IMG/VR virus record: IMGVR_UViG_3300036791_000045
Span: 1 to 29,503 of that record
Length of the DNA: 29,503 bases
Strand: one strand, 5' to 3'
Source of the DNA: a virus
Below, one piece after another: positions 16,695 to 24,554 of this stretch. Under the pieces are notes generated by a model that did no database searches, had not been told where the DNA came from, and saw nothing but the letters and a program-made list of their open reading frames with translations. The number at the start of each line of letters is the position of its first letter. The first letter of the stretch is position 1. A program made the translations under genes and the position numbers.

Positions 16695-18251
16695 TTAAGC
16701 TGCTGTGCCAATCAATGCACTCGGATTAACGGCCGCCGTCTGGTCCACGCCACGATTATATTGCAGTCTGAACTGAGCCAAGACCGCAAACAGGCGCAGG
16801 CCATTGATAAGATCAGGCGGATAGAGCACATTGACTCGCGTCGGATCAGTGCTGTCCCGCTCAACAATAAGATTGGCGATGAAGTCCAATGCGTTCTCTA
16901 CCAGACCATTGAACTCGTCAATACGATATTGCGCCACCAGTTCTGCCTTGATCGAGCTTGGCGTAACGATGGCTTGGCCGGCGCCAAATCGTGTACCGTC
17001 ATCAGCTAGCTTGTGCCGCGGCCATTTGCTCGTAACGGCCTGTCGCTGGTTACGAAGCAATTGAGCCAGCGTCGCCAGCGTCGTCGCATCCGTATAAGCA
17101 TCATCTGAATAGCCATACAGATTGAGTTGATACATGGTCGTTTCACGAGCGATCATTGGCACATTGTCGCTCTCGGTCCGTTGCGTCGCCATACCAGTAA
17201 GCGATAGTGAATTGAGCTCGCTCATAATAAAGCGATTGTGCAAACTAGCCGGAAGAATTCCATCAAGATGCAGTGACTGTAGCGGACGCGCGGGATCATT
17301 GGTGTATCCGCGAGCGGCTTTGCCAGCATAAGCCGCAGCAACTTGATAAATAGTGGAAGGCAGCAGCGGTTCCACCGCCATCACCGATACCTGCGGGCTA
17401 TTACGCGACGCTCCGAAGGTTAGAGCAGCACTATACGTTCCGCGATAGGCACTCCAGATGCTACCGAATTTCTGCCGCATCCAGCCCCAGCGACCACTAT
17501 CGCTGAAACCAAATTCGGTTTCCCATGCCAGCAACGAGGTGCTGTCGGTAAATGGCAAGCAAACATACTCGGCAGCCATTTCACCGAGATTGCTGATGGC
17601 ATTGGTAAAGGTTGGAATGCCGGCACCGCCGGTTAACTGCGGACCTGAATAGGTTAGCGTCAATCCGATTGGCAGCATCTCACCGCCCGGGCCACTGTAA
17701 TAAGAATCCATCAGCGTAATATCGTTTCCAGATGCTCCCTTCCAGTTACAGGTCAGGGTAACGGCACCAGCCGCAGCCACGGCATGGACCGGAAGATCCG
17801 GAAGGGCAGCAATAGCCGCAGTTATATTAGTCGCCACCGTGGCCACTGTATCGCCGGCGCCGCACACAATAGGAACATGCATGCCACCGATATAAAGATC
17901 AATCTGACCGGCCTGGGTCGGCGGCGTTGCAACCGTAATTGTTCCGGTTGCTGCCGTGGCACCCACAGCCTCGGCAACCGGAAGCGCCCATGTCTGCTGA
18001 CTTGCATTGACGGCAAAGAATGCCTTGCATATTGCTGCCAGATGGCTGCCTTTGCCGAATAGACTATCGGCAACGGAACCCGATTGTACGGCAACAGGAG
18101 TATCAGCTGGGGCGCTTCCAGTTGATAGCTTGATGCCGACAAGCAACGCCGGCTGTGCGTAGATCGGCAAGCCGGCCATAGATGGGTCGATCTCGACCCA
18201 ATACAAAGGCTGCCGCCAATTCGAGGGAATATTTGAAAATGATACAGGCAT
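16695..18251 (-). CDS. Contractile tail sheath protein, Mu gpL-like
   Basis: This protein has 518 residues, close to Mu gpL. The start is supported by AGGAGACAAAG before ATG at 18251. The N-terminus FSNIPSNWRQPLYWVEIDPSMAG is typical of the family. A central domain (GRWGWMRQKFGSIWSAYRGT) follows, and the C-terminal block LYGYSDDAYTDATTLATLAQLLRNQRQAVTSKWPRHKLADDG is the most conserved part of Mu-like sheaths. The protein polymerises around the tube and contracts on infection. It shows that the phage is a myovirus. Confidence 0.96.
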   Translation of the reverse strand: MPVSFSNIPSNWRQPLYWVEIDPSMAGLPIYAQPALLVGIKLSTGSAPADTPVAVQSGSVADSLFGKGSHLAAICKAFFAVNASQQTWALPVAEAVGATAATGTITVATPPTQAGQIDLYIGGMHVPIVCGAGDTVATVATNITAAIAALPDLPVHAVAAAGAVTLTCNWKGASGNDITLMDSYYSGPGGEMLPIGLTLTYSGPQLTGGAGIPTFTNAISNLGEMAAEYVCLPFTDSTSLLAWETEFGFSDSGRWGWMRQKFGSIWSAYRGTYSAALTFGASRNSPQVSVMAVEPLLPSTIYQVAAAYAGKAARGYTNDPARPLQSLHLDGILPASLHNRFIMSELNSLSLTGMATQRTESDNVPMIARETTMYQLNLYGYSDDAYTDATTLATLAQLLRNQRQAVTSKWPRHKLADDGTRFGAGQAIVTPSSIKAELVAQYRIDEFNGLVENALDFIANLIVERDSTDPTRVNVLYPPDLINGLRLFAVLAQFRLQYNRGVDQTAAVNPSALIGTAA

Positions 18252-18303
18252 CTTTGTCTCCTATCTACCTCCATGGGCTGAGATGCCCAATCAGTTGATT
18301 CTA

Positions 18304-18495
18304 CTACTCGGTTGTCTCTTCTCTTCTAGTCCCCTTGCTAGGAGCTTCTGTTAGCACATCGCCATCACGAACACGACGGAACGTGAAGCTATCGTCGGGC
18401 CAGTTGGCACCCGTGTTCATATCGGCAAAACCCTGCTTGCTGATTGGATGCTTGAGAAGTTTCTGCATGTTTTCATTTGCAGGCCAGACTTTCAT
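18304..18495 (-). CDS. DUF2635-like small protein before the sheath
   Basis: This protein has 63 residues, with an AGGAG ribosome site before ATG at 18495. It begins KVWPANE and carries NWPDDSFTFRRVRDGDVL, which follows the DUF2635 pattern. Genes of this type lie directly upstream of the sheath in Mu and related phages (Mu gp38 position). The function is unknown. A 52-base gap with a small hairpin separates it from the sheath gene. Confidence 0.75.
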   Translation of the reverse strand: MKVWPANENMQKLLKHPISKQGFADMNTGANWPDDSFTFRRVRDGDVLTEAPSKGTRREETTE

Positions 18496-18497
18496 TG

Positions 18498-19202
18498 CTA
18501 TCTCCTCTTGCTTGTCGGGAATATTGGCGGCGGTACCGGCGCTGGTTCCGGGGTTATGTTTCCATCCATATCATAGATACTAATCACATGCGGATTCTGA
18601 TCGGTGAAATCATCCGGCGGATGAACCGTCTCAACATGCAACGTCTCCAGCATATCTTCAACAATCGGTTCGTATTCGATGGCACCAAGATCGCAGACCA
18701 GCTCGGCACGCAATTCGGCATAAGGCGTCTCGTTATTTTGAATAACTGTCGAACCGTAGAAATGTTGCCGGCTACCTCGCGAAAAAGCTTCGATGATATA
18801 ATCCTCTACCTTATTGTTGTAGAACGTTGGATCGCGCAGCAGGGTATTGAATATCACCTGATGAGCATCATCGAGCCGATCTTCCATAATGTCCGGATCG
18901 TTGTTGATCATAATAACCTGAAAGCCGATTCTCGCTTCAGAACTAAAACGTATCTCACCAATGTTGGCATTGCCGTCCGGTCGCAGCTGCTCACTCATAA
19001 AATATACACAGCAATAAGGCATCAAAGCCGGCATTATCTTTAATGCGTGGCTACGCCTAAACGTGAAATCTTTAAAGAACGCCTTGGCCTGCAACCGCGG
19101 AATAATGGCATCGCGCACCCGCATGGCATAGGACCGCTCAATCGTGTCGATATGCGGTATCTTGCCATGAATACGAAGCTGAACAGTTGAAGGTGAGCTC
19201 AT
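18498..19202 (-). CDS. Putative tail completion/neck protein
   Basis: This protein has 234 residues. It lies just upstream of DUF2635 and the sheath, where Mu-like phages encode tail terminator proteins. The sequence looks alpha/beta with a segment SYAMRVRDAIIPRLQAKAFFKDFTFRRSHALKI, a central strand GEIRFSSEARIGFQVIM, and a proline-rich C-terminus. The pattern of helix then strands (EARIGFQVI...AELRAELVCD) fits terminator proteins such as lambda gpU or T4 gp15, but the match is by shape and position only. It starts as ATGA on the upstream stop. Confidence 0.6.
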   Translation of the reverse strand: MSSPSTVQLRIHGKIPHIDTIERSYAMRVRDAIIPRLQAKAFFKDFTFRRSHALKIMPALMPYCCVYFMSEQLRPDGNANIGEIRFSSEARIGFQVIMINNDPDIMEDRLDDAHQVIFNTLLRDPTFYNNKVEDYIIEAFSRGSRQHFYGSTVIQNNETPYAELRAELVCDLGAIEYEPIVEDMLETLHVETVHPPDDFTDQNPHVISIYDMDGNITPEPAPVPPPIFPTSKRR

Positions 19203-19564
19203 GGCGGATTAGCCGTCATCAGTTTACGCAACGTTAGCGTGGTCTCGCCACCGCCGTTAGTTTCAGTTGCATTGATTTCAAACATGCCGACTTCCGGCAT
19301 ACCATTGGGATCAGCACCGATAAAAACCTGATCCTGCTGTGTTGGCAATATCGCAAACTCGCGCTCCAAGATATCCAAGATTGTTCGCTGCTCGGAAATG
19401 TCGCTGGCATCCAGCGCAATGATGTCGATAGCCACCGTATTGAAAACACCTCGCGCATTAAAGGACGGCATCGTCGGCTGGCTCATCAGCGGATAAAACG
19501 TAACCGGCCGCGCCCACATATCGTAATTGGGCAAGTAGATATCAGTTGAATAATCCACGCCCAT
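19199..19564 (-). CDS. Putative head-tail joining protein
   Basis: This protein has 121 residues, starting one base after the stop of the small basic upstream protein. The sequence is mostly beta strands: MWARPVTFYPLMSQP, ARGVFNTVAIDIIALDASDISEQRTILDILEREF, and a closing GGGETTLTLRKLM. Proteins of this size and place, between head connector and tail terminator, usually serve as head-tail adaptors. No named family is clear to me. The short spacing suggests coupled expression with both neighbours. Confidence 0.6.
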   Translation of the reverse strand: MGVDYSTDIYLPNYDMWARPVTFYPLMSQPTMPSFNARGVFNTVAIDIIALDASDISEQRTILDILEREFAILPTQQDQVFIGADPNGMPEVGMFEINATETNGGGETTLTLRKLMTANPP

Positions 19565-19565
19565 T

Positions 19566-19838
19566 TTATTTCTCCCGGAATATATCGTAGAAGTGATCAG
19601 ACGTACTCTTGTCGATCAATTCGGCTGCCCGATTGGGATCTTTAACGATGGCAAATCTTTTGGTCCCGGATTTGCGCCGGCGAATTTTCGAGAACCTGAT
19701 CTTGCGACCTTTGCGTTGGCGTTCGTGCCGTTTCTTTACTTTCTTGAGCACCTCAGCGGCAAAATCGGCACCACGATTGTCCATGGTGTCAGCCCATTGC
19801 ATAATCTCGCCAGTGTCGATCGTAAGAAGATCTACCAT
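19566..19838 (-). CDS. Small very basic protein of the neck region
   Basis: This protein has 90 residues from ATG at 19838, which overlaps the TAG of the second capsid gene. A GTG at 19880 would give 104 residues but has no better ribosome site. Residues 30-57 are densely positively charged (KKVKKRHERQRKGRKIRFSK). This could bind DNA or the acidic inner face of a connector. Its place suggests an HK97 gp10-like or minor head-completion protein, but the sequence gives no family signature that I can see. Confidence 0.6.
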   Translation of the reverse strand: MVDLLTIDTGEIMQWADTMDNRGADFAAEVLKKVKKRHERQRKGRKIRFSKIRRRKSGTKRFAIVKDPNRAAELIDKSTSDHFYDIFREK

Positions 19839-20899
19839 GCCACTGCATTCATAAATGACACATGCGGTGCCCGCATACACCAGTCACACCATAGCGTCAT
19901 CTTCAATGCAATGGCATCAATCTGGAACATACTCTTGCTAGGCCATGCCGGAGTGCCGGGCGATGACCCGCCGATGATATCTGCCGGCGTTGTATCCTCT
20001 TGATGGATGGTCGCAATGGTGCCGACTTCAAATTCCGGTGCGCCAATCGTACTGGCAAAGCTCGATGGTTCGATAGCCATAACGGTCTTGTCCGGTAATG
20101 CCGCGCTGGCGGCCACTGGCATGTCCCTGCTTGGGTCAATGGCAAACTGCCCGCCGGCATAAAAACGAATGGCTATGGATTGCGACGGACTGGCAATAAA
20201 CATCGCATGAGCTCCGCCATTGCGCGTAGCTATATCCCCAACAAGCAAACCGAGATCGCGCCCGCAGGCATCAAATCCCGTAGCCGTTGAAGGCGTAAGA
20301 GGTGTCAGACCGTTAAGCAATCCCGCTGATTTTTGTGGTGATGAAGCTGCATTGGAAAGAATAGCGGCATCAACCGCCGGACCGGAAGCCTCGATAATCA
20401 ATGCGCGCAAGATCGTCTCGATATTGGATGCCTCGCTCATTTCTTGCGAGAATGTCGTAATAACCGACAGCTTGCGTGGACGCAATGTTGGTCCAAGCAA
20501 AGTATATTGCCTTGCCGGAATAACTCCGCCTTCCGTAACCCACTGACCGGCACCGGCCGGCGTCGTCGAGCGACCTGGCACGACCACGCTAGCAAACGTA
20601 CCGAGATCAATGTGCAAGCCCCCTGAAAGCATCAACCTGCCGAGAGCTGACATGGAAACGCTTTCCTGTACGGCATCGGATACACTAAGTGCCGCCAACG
20701 GCCCAGCCCAGCTTGCGTCCGTTAACTTTGCCGGAGCAGTAGCGCCACGTAGAATGATTGGCGTTACCGGATCATCTGGATAAAACTCACTGATGATCTG
20801 TTCGACGGGTCTTTTTTGTACAAAGCTACGAACCTTGGCGGCTGCGGCTCGCCATACATATTGCGAAGCCGGAATAACCCTGTTACGATCTTCTTTCAT
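19832..20899 (-). CDS. Second HK97-type major capsid protein, stand-alone
   Basis: This protein has 355 residues. It aligns with the C-terminal half of the 773-residue capsid fusion: QWVTEGGVIPARQ against SFVGEGLPIPVRQ, LRPRKLSVITTFSQEM against LTPKKMAVITTWTREM, and the end TPADIIGGSSPGTPAWPSKSM against NPADIVGGASSPGTPAWPTKSM. It has no protease domain and only a short N-terminal arm. It lies between the gp6-type connector and the neck genes, an unexpected place for a major capsid gene. It could be a minor or vertex capsid protein, a replacement copy, or a second shell component. An AGAGGA ribosome site precedes ATG at 20899. Confidence 0.88.
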   Translation of the reverse strand: MKEDRNRVIPASQYVWRAAAAKVRSFVQKRPVEQIISEFYPDDPVTPIILRGATAPAKLTDASWAGPLAALSVSDAVQESVSMSALGRLMLSGGLHIDLGTFASVVVPGRSTTPAGAGQWVTEGGVIPARQYTLLGPTLRPRKLSVITTFSQEMSEASNIETILRALIIEASGPAVDAAILSNAASSPQKSAGLLNGLTPLTPSTATGFDACGRDLGLLVGDIATRNGGAHAMFIASPSQSIAIRFYAGGQFAIDPSRDMPVAASAALPDKTVMAIEPSSFASTIGAPEFEVGTIATIHQEDTTPADIIGGSSPGTPAWPSKSMFQIDAIALKMTLWCDWCMRAPHVSFMNAVAW

Positions 20900-20911
20900 C
20901 GGTTTATCCTC

Positions 20912-21604
20912 TCATACCCAGAACCGGATATATTTATCCAGAATGCCTTGCACCTGCTTCCACGTATCCGGCAAACCAATAGCACTGCCGAGCAAGTTGG
21001 GAGCATAATAACCGACTCTCGCTTCCTTGTGTGATAGCTGCCGAACGCCGATCAGGGATGGATTGCGTATCCACATGGCATAGCTTTCCCGAGTAATTGC
21101 CTTCATGGCAAACTTCAAAGGACCGGGAGCATTGTCAGGCAACAAATAACCGCCGCTGTATTGAACATCAATTACGCCAATCCAAGGTCCCGTCGTCGGA
21201 AACGAATACAGGGTGCCGGTCTCCGATTCCAGCATCCACGTCTGCCCCTCACTGGCCAGCAGATCGTTACCATCCTGCGTTAGTGATTTGATATCAGACA
21301 GCTGTACCGGCCAGCGAGACAAATATAATCGCTGTGTGGTCGGACGAAACGGCATAACGGAATTATCAGCCCATGCATTGTATTCATCTTCCAGCTGATA
21401 AAACGTTTCGTCTACTTCCTCCAAACCAAACACCCGATTACACATCTTGGCGATGGTTTCCGAAATATTGGTAATCAGATCTGTAACCAATTCATCTTTG
21501 CTGGTATCAGTAGGCAGGATCATCAATGCATTTTTCATCTCGGCCAATGTCACCAAGTCATTGGAAGCAGCTGGCGTAATTACGTTGAGAATTTGCTGCA
21601 TCAT
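20912..21604 (-). CDS. Head-tail connector protein, HK97 gp6-like
   Basis: This protein has 230 residues. The N-terminal helices ([43 protein letters not shown]), followed by the strand [10 protein letters not shown] and the closing helix [17 protein letters not shown], match the gp6-like connector family that docks to the portal. It begins as ATGATG on the stop of the collagen-like gene. The length is somewhat greater than HK97 gp6, mainly through the middle strands. Confidence 0.85.
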   Translation of the reverse strand: MMQQILNVITPAASNDLVTLAEMKNALMILPTDTSKDELVTDLITNISETIAKMCNRVFGLEEVDETFYQLEDEYNAWADNSVMPFRPTTQRLYLSRWPVQLSDIKSLTQDGNDLLASEGQTWMLESETGTLYSFPTTGPWIGVIDVQYSGGYLLPDNAPGPLKFAMKAITRESYAMWIRNPSLIGVRQLSHKEARVGYYAPNLLGSAIGLPDTWKQVQGILDKYIRFWV

Positions 21605-22839
21605 CTGCCTCGCAACTGTCGCATGGCATCATATTGGTCGAATGCCGGGGAAAGCGAGAATGACGGCCCCATGGTGCCATCGCTCATCACCGCCTTCAGA
21701 GTAAGACCGTCAAACTTGACGCCAATCCAGTGCGGAGCCGGCTTGCCGGAATCACCCTTTGGTCCCTTCTCGCCGGACAAACCTTTCTCGCCTCGCTTGC
21801 CTACCGGACCCGATTGCCAATCTGGTCCCGGTACGGCTCCAGGATTTTCAACCTTGGCAATGAACCAGCCATGGTCGAGCGTCACGATATCCAGAGCATG
21901 GTATGTTTCTTCGGCTGAATACGTACCGCGAATTTTAAACGATGTTCCCGGTAAACCTGCCGCTGCTATCAACCGCCAATCAGCTGTGCCCGGTTGTTTG
22001 GCCGTGTCGCACTTGGCTTGCCAGCAACTTCCTTCATAAGTAACCAGCTCCCCTTCATAGAAAATGCGATCCGACCATGGCACGACTGGACCTAACATGC
22101 CACGCGGACCGCATTCTCCACGGGCGCCGGGCGCTCCTGCATCGCCCTTCTCGCCACGCTCGCCGCGCTCGCCTTGCGCACCAGCAGGACCGACAATTCC
22201 TAAATCACCTTGATCGCCACGCTCGCCTCTCTCGCCCTTCTCACCACGTTCGCCAGCCGGTCCCATAGGTCCGACCGTTTCCAAGCCTCTCTCGCCTTTC
22301 TCGCCACGCTCGCCCTTCTCGCCTTGAGGACCCGGAAGTCCGGGTGCGCCGGTTTCACCCTTCTCGCCCTGCGGACCCAAAATCCCGGATACTCCTTTTT
22401 CGCCAGCATCACCTTTGGCTCCGGGTTCACCGGGTTCTCCACGCTCGCCGGCATCGCCTCGGGGGCCGGGCTCGCCTTTTTCACCACAAGGTCCTTGCGG
22501 GCCGGGCTCACCTTTTTCGCCGGGCTCACCTTTTTCACCGGCATCGCCCTTCTCGCCTTTCTCGCCATGTAAGCCTCGCTCTCCCTGAAGTCCACGCTCG
22601 CCCGGCTGTCCGTCCTTTAATTCAAGCAAACGTAAGACAATGTCCTTCTCCAGCGTCGCCAAGATCGCTTCGCCTCGCGCCTTGGCAACCTCGAGATCAC
22701 GCAACCATTCTTGACGCAGCTGCGCAATAACGGCAGCACCGGCATCAAGAAGTGCGTCTGAGAAGTTTTCGTTGTCCATATTCAATCTGTCTGGATCGGT
22801 TGAGCATGATTCTGGTAAAGGCATCTCGCTGTGCTTCAT
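21601..22839 (-). CDS. Collagen-like protein with carbohydrate-binding-like modules, within head genes
   Basis: This protein has 412 residues if started at ATG 22839, which has GGAGG seven bases upstream. That start lies 95 bases inside the portal gene. ATG at 22779 (392 residues) is an alternative. After a helical N-terminus comes a collagen-like Gly-X-Y stretch of about 175 residues (residues about 77-252), dense in GEKGE and GERGE. It is followed by [16 protein letters not shown] and [16 protein letters not shown], a pattern like the CBM5/12 and chitin-binding modules of fibre proteins. A second similar module ([16 protein letters not shown]) comes next, then a short second collagen stretch. 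It lies between portal and connector, so it may be a head fibre or decoration. This is inferred from the domains and the neighbours. Confidence 0.82.
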   Translation of the reverse strand: MKHSEMPLPESCSTDPDRLNMDNENFSDALLDAGAAVIAQLRQEWLRDLEVAKARGEAILATLEKDIVLRLLELKDGQPGERGLQGERGLHGEKGEKGDAGEKGEPGEKGEPGPQGPCGEKGEPGPRGDAGERGEPGEPGAKGDAGEKGVSGILGPQGEKGETGAPGLPGPQGEKGERGEKGERGLETVGPMGPAGERGEKGERGERGDQGDLGIVGPAGAQGERGERGEKGDAGAPGARGECGPRGMLGPVVPWSDRIFYEGELVTYEGSCWQAKCDTAKQPGTADWRLIAAAGLPGTSFKIRGTYSAEETYHALDIVTLDHGWFIAKVENPGAVPGPDWQSGPVGKRGEKGLSGEKGPKGDSGKPAPHWIGVKFDGLTLKAVMSDGTMGPSFSLSPAFDQYDAMRQLRGR

Positions 22840-24163
22840 TGTTAGCCTCCGGCTTCGCTGGTGCCGCTGGCTGTGGCGAAGCAGCTGCTGGCGCTGCAGG
22901 TATGCTCGCTGCTGCACTTAACGGAACAACCTGCTGCTGCACCCTTGGCTCGTCACCAAACTCGACATCCGGCAAGTCCTCGGAATTACGTGCCTCATTG
23001 GGCGACATAATGCCGCCTTGCGTTGCACGAGCCAATCCTTCAATGCGATCCTTAAAATCGGATCGTAACAATGCCTTGGTATCGAATTCAATATATTCAT
23101 CTGGCTGGCCCTTGAGCTCGAAAGTCTGACCGAAAGCTTCTTCGACATGGTTGAGACAAAAGCCGAGACCGCTGGCAACCCATTGCCGCATCATGGCTTC
23201 AGCTGAACCGACATGCCGGGTTTCCAGTCCAAGAATAGGCGGCGGTACCCGAAATGCCAAGGCGATGTCCTGATCGGATAGCTTAAGAACTTCTGCCAGC
23301 TGCGCGTCGCGGAATGGAATCATCGGCATCGCAACCGGCTTTATGCCATGCGTAAGAATTGGAGTGCCGCCAACATTAGCGCCAGTCGTCATTTCATTCC
23401 AGCGATCCCGCAACGCGCTGACCACGTCCTTGTCCAGATTTAGATCAGTTGCCAATACCGTTCCCGGCTTGGCTTGGTTCTGATAAAATGCTGCCTGCTG
23501 CGCCCTGATGGAAACGCCGGTCGCCACGTCCATGTAGGCGCTGACCAACGGGCTCTCGCCGCGCAATGGATTACGCAATTGATCACAATGCAATTTAATG
23601 TGCATGACGTCGCGGGCCGGTACCGTGGACAATGGACCATAACGGTTTTGCACGATCCAGTTGCCGCCTAGCGAATAATGAACCTCACCATCGCCGTCGA
23701 TTAAAGCTCGGCAGTAACGATTATCCATCAAATGAATCTCGTCGATCTCAAAACGCGCATTACGCAGGCAAAGAAAATACGCATTGCCTTCGACATATAG
23801 CTGGCGAACAGCATTCAGCATTATGTCAGAGATCGACTGATAATCATTTGGATAACGTAAAATCCTGGATAGCGCAGAAGTCGTAACTCGCTCGCGTCCG
23901 CCATTCGACAAGCCGCGCCAGTGATCGCCCGGACACATAGCCATGGTTTGACTATAGGCACTAACGCAGGCTTCGATGATTGCCAGCTTGGTGCCGACCA
24001 GCAACGGAGTATAACCATTCTGCCACCAGTTAATGGAATTGCCAACATCGGCCGGGAGCCAGCCATGCGTAACAGGGAGATAATATGGTCCCGGCCGATA
24101 CTCGCCCTCAGCCGCTTTCGCGACTGAGGTCAAGATTTGCGCTATGCGGGAACGCCAGCTCAT
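22745..24163 (-). CDS. Portal protein, HK97 family
   Basis: This protein has 472 residues. The family marks are [29 protein letters not shown]-type helix ([16 protein letters not shown]), [32 protein letters not shown], and [19 protein letters not shown] with [12 protein letters not shown]. The C-terminal tail is Ala/Pro-rich. The dodecamer forms the entry of DNA into the head. In most HK97-like phages the portal gene precedes protease and capsid; here it follows them. The start is ATGA on the stop of the small charged upstream gene. Confidence 0.95.
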   Translation of the reverse strand: MSWRSRIAQILTSVAKAAEGEYRPGPYYLPVTHGWLPADVGNSINWWQNGYTPLLVGTKLAIIEACVSAYSQTMAMCPGDHWRGLSNGGRERVTTSALSRILRYPNDYQSISDIMLNAVRQLYVEGNAYFLCLRNARFEIDEIHLMDNRYCRALIDGDGEVHYSLGGNWIVQNRYGPLSTVPARDVMHIKLHCDQLRNPLRGESPLVSAYMDVATGVSIRAQQAAFYQNQAKPGTVLATDLNLDKDVVSALRDRWNEMTTGANVGGTPILTHGIKPVAMPMIPFRDAQLAEVLKLSDQDIALAFRVPPPILGLETRHVGSAEAMMRQWVASGLGFCLNHVEEAFGQTFELKGQPDEYIEFDTKALLRSDFKDRIEGLARATQGGIMSPNEARNSEDLPDVEFGDEPRVQQQVVPLSAAASIPAAPAAASPQPAAPAKPEANNEAQRDAFTRIMLNRSRQIEYGQRKLLRRTS

Positions 24164-24450
24164 TTTTCAGTCTTGGCCTGCCGCGTCTGATAACTGCCAC
24201 CGCTGGAAGCCGCCGTAACTTCCTTCTCTTTTTTGGCAAGAGGAGAAGGATGATTCGGATCAGGCGGAGAACCATCCGGCTCGAGCTCCGGATGATTGCC
24301 AAGCATAGCCAGATCGCATTCCATTTGCGTTGGCGTTGGCTTGCCGCGATTCTTGTGTCGCTCCTCAGCAGCTTTTTGTCGATCAGAATTCTGCTGCTCA
24401 AGCATCTTCTTGTCGTCAGCCATCTTTTTGGCTGCTGCGTCTTCTGCCAT
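24160..24450 (-). CDS. Small charged protein between capsid and portal
   Basis: This protein has 96 residues. I chose ATG at 24450 because AGAGGAG lies eight bases before it; a TTG further upstream would lie before that site. The sequence is highly charged and probably disordered or helical: AAAKKMADDKKMLEQQNSDRQKAAEERHKNRG, then a conserved-looking TQMECDLAMLGNHPELEPDG, then a Lys-rich end. It has no recognisable family. The place next to capsid and portal suggests a role in head assembly, such as a portal-capsid adaptor, which is only a guess. Confidence 0.7.
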   Translation of the reverse strand: MAEDAAAKKMADDKKMLEQQNSDRQKAAEERHKNRGKPTPTQMECDLAMLGNHPELEPDGSPPDPNHPSPLAKKEKEVTAASSGGSYQTRQAKTEK

Positions 24451-24480
24451 TTTCGATACTCCTCTCAATTATGCCAACTA

Positions 24481-24554
24481 GTCATCCACGAAGAAACCGG
24501 ACAACTGCTCTCAGCTATGCCAGCTAATGCCGGTCATCCACGAAGAAACCGGAC
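24481..24554. repeat. Direct repeat at the capsid 3' end (22-bp copies, 52 bp apart)
   Basis: A 22-base sequence at 24481-24502 is repeated exactly at 24533-24554. The second copy encodes the end of the capsid fusion (SSWMT region) and the first lies just past its stop. Flanking bases also match loosely. It looks like a small tandem duplication of the gene end. Confidence 0.8.

Noticed and set aside
18274-18289. Hairpin TGGGC-6-GCCCA between DUF2635 and sheath genes as a terminator
   Set aside because: The stem has only five pairs and no T run on the minus strand; it may affect sheath translation but cannot be called a terminator.
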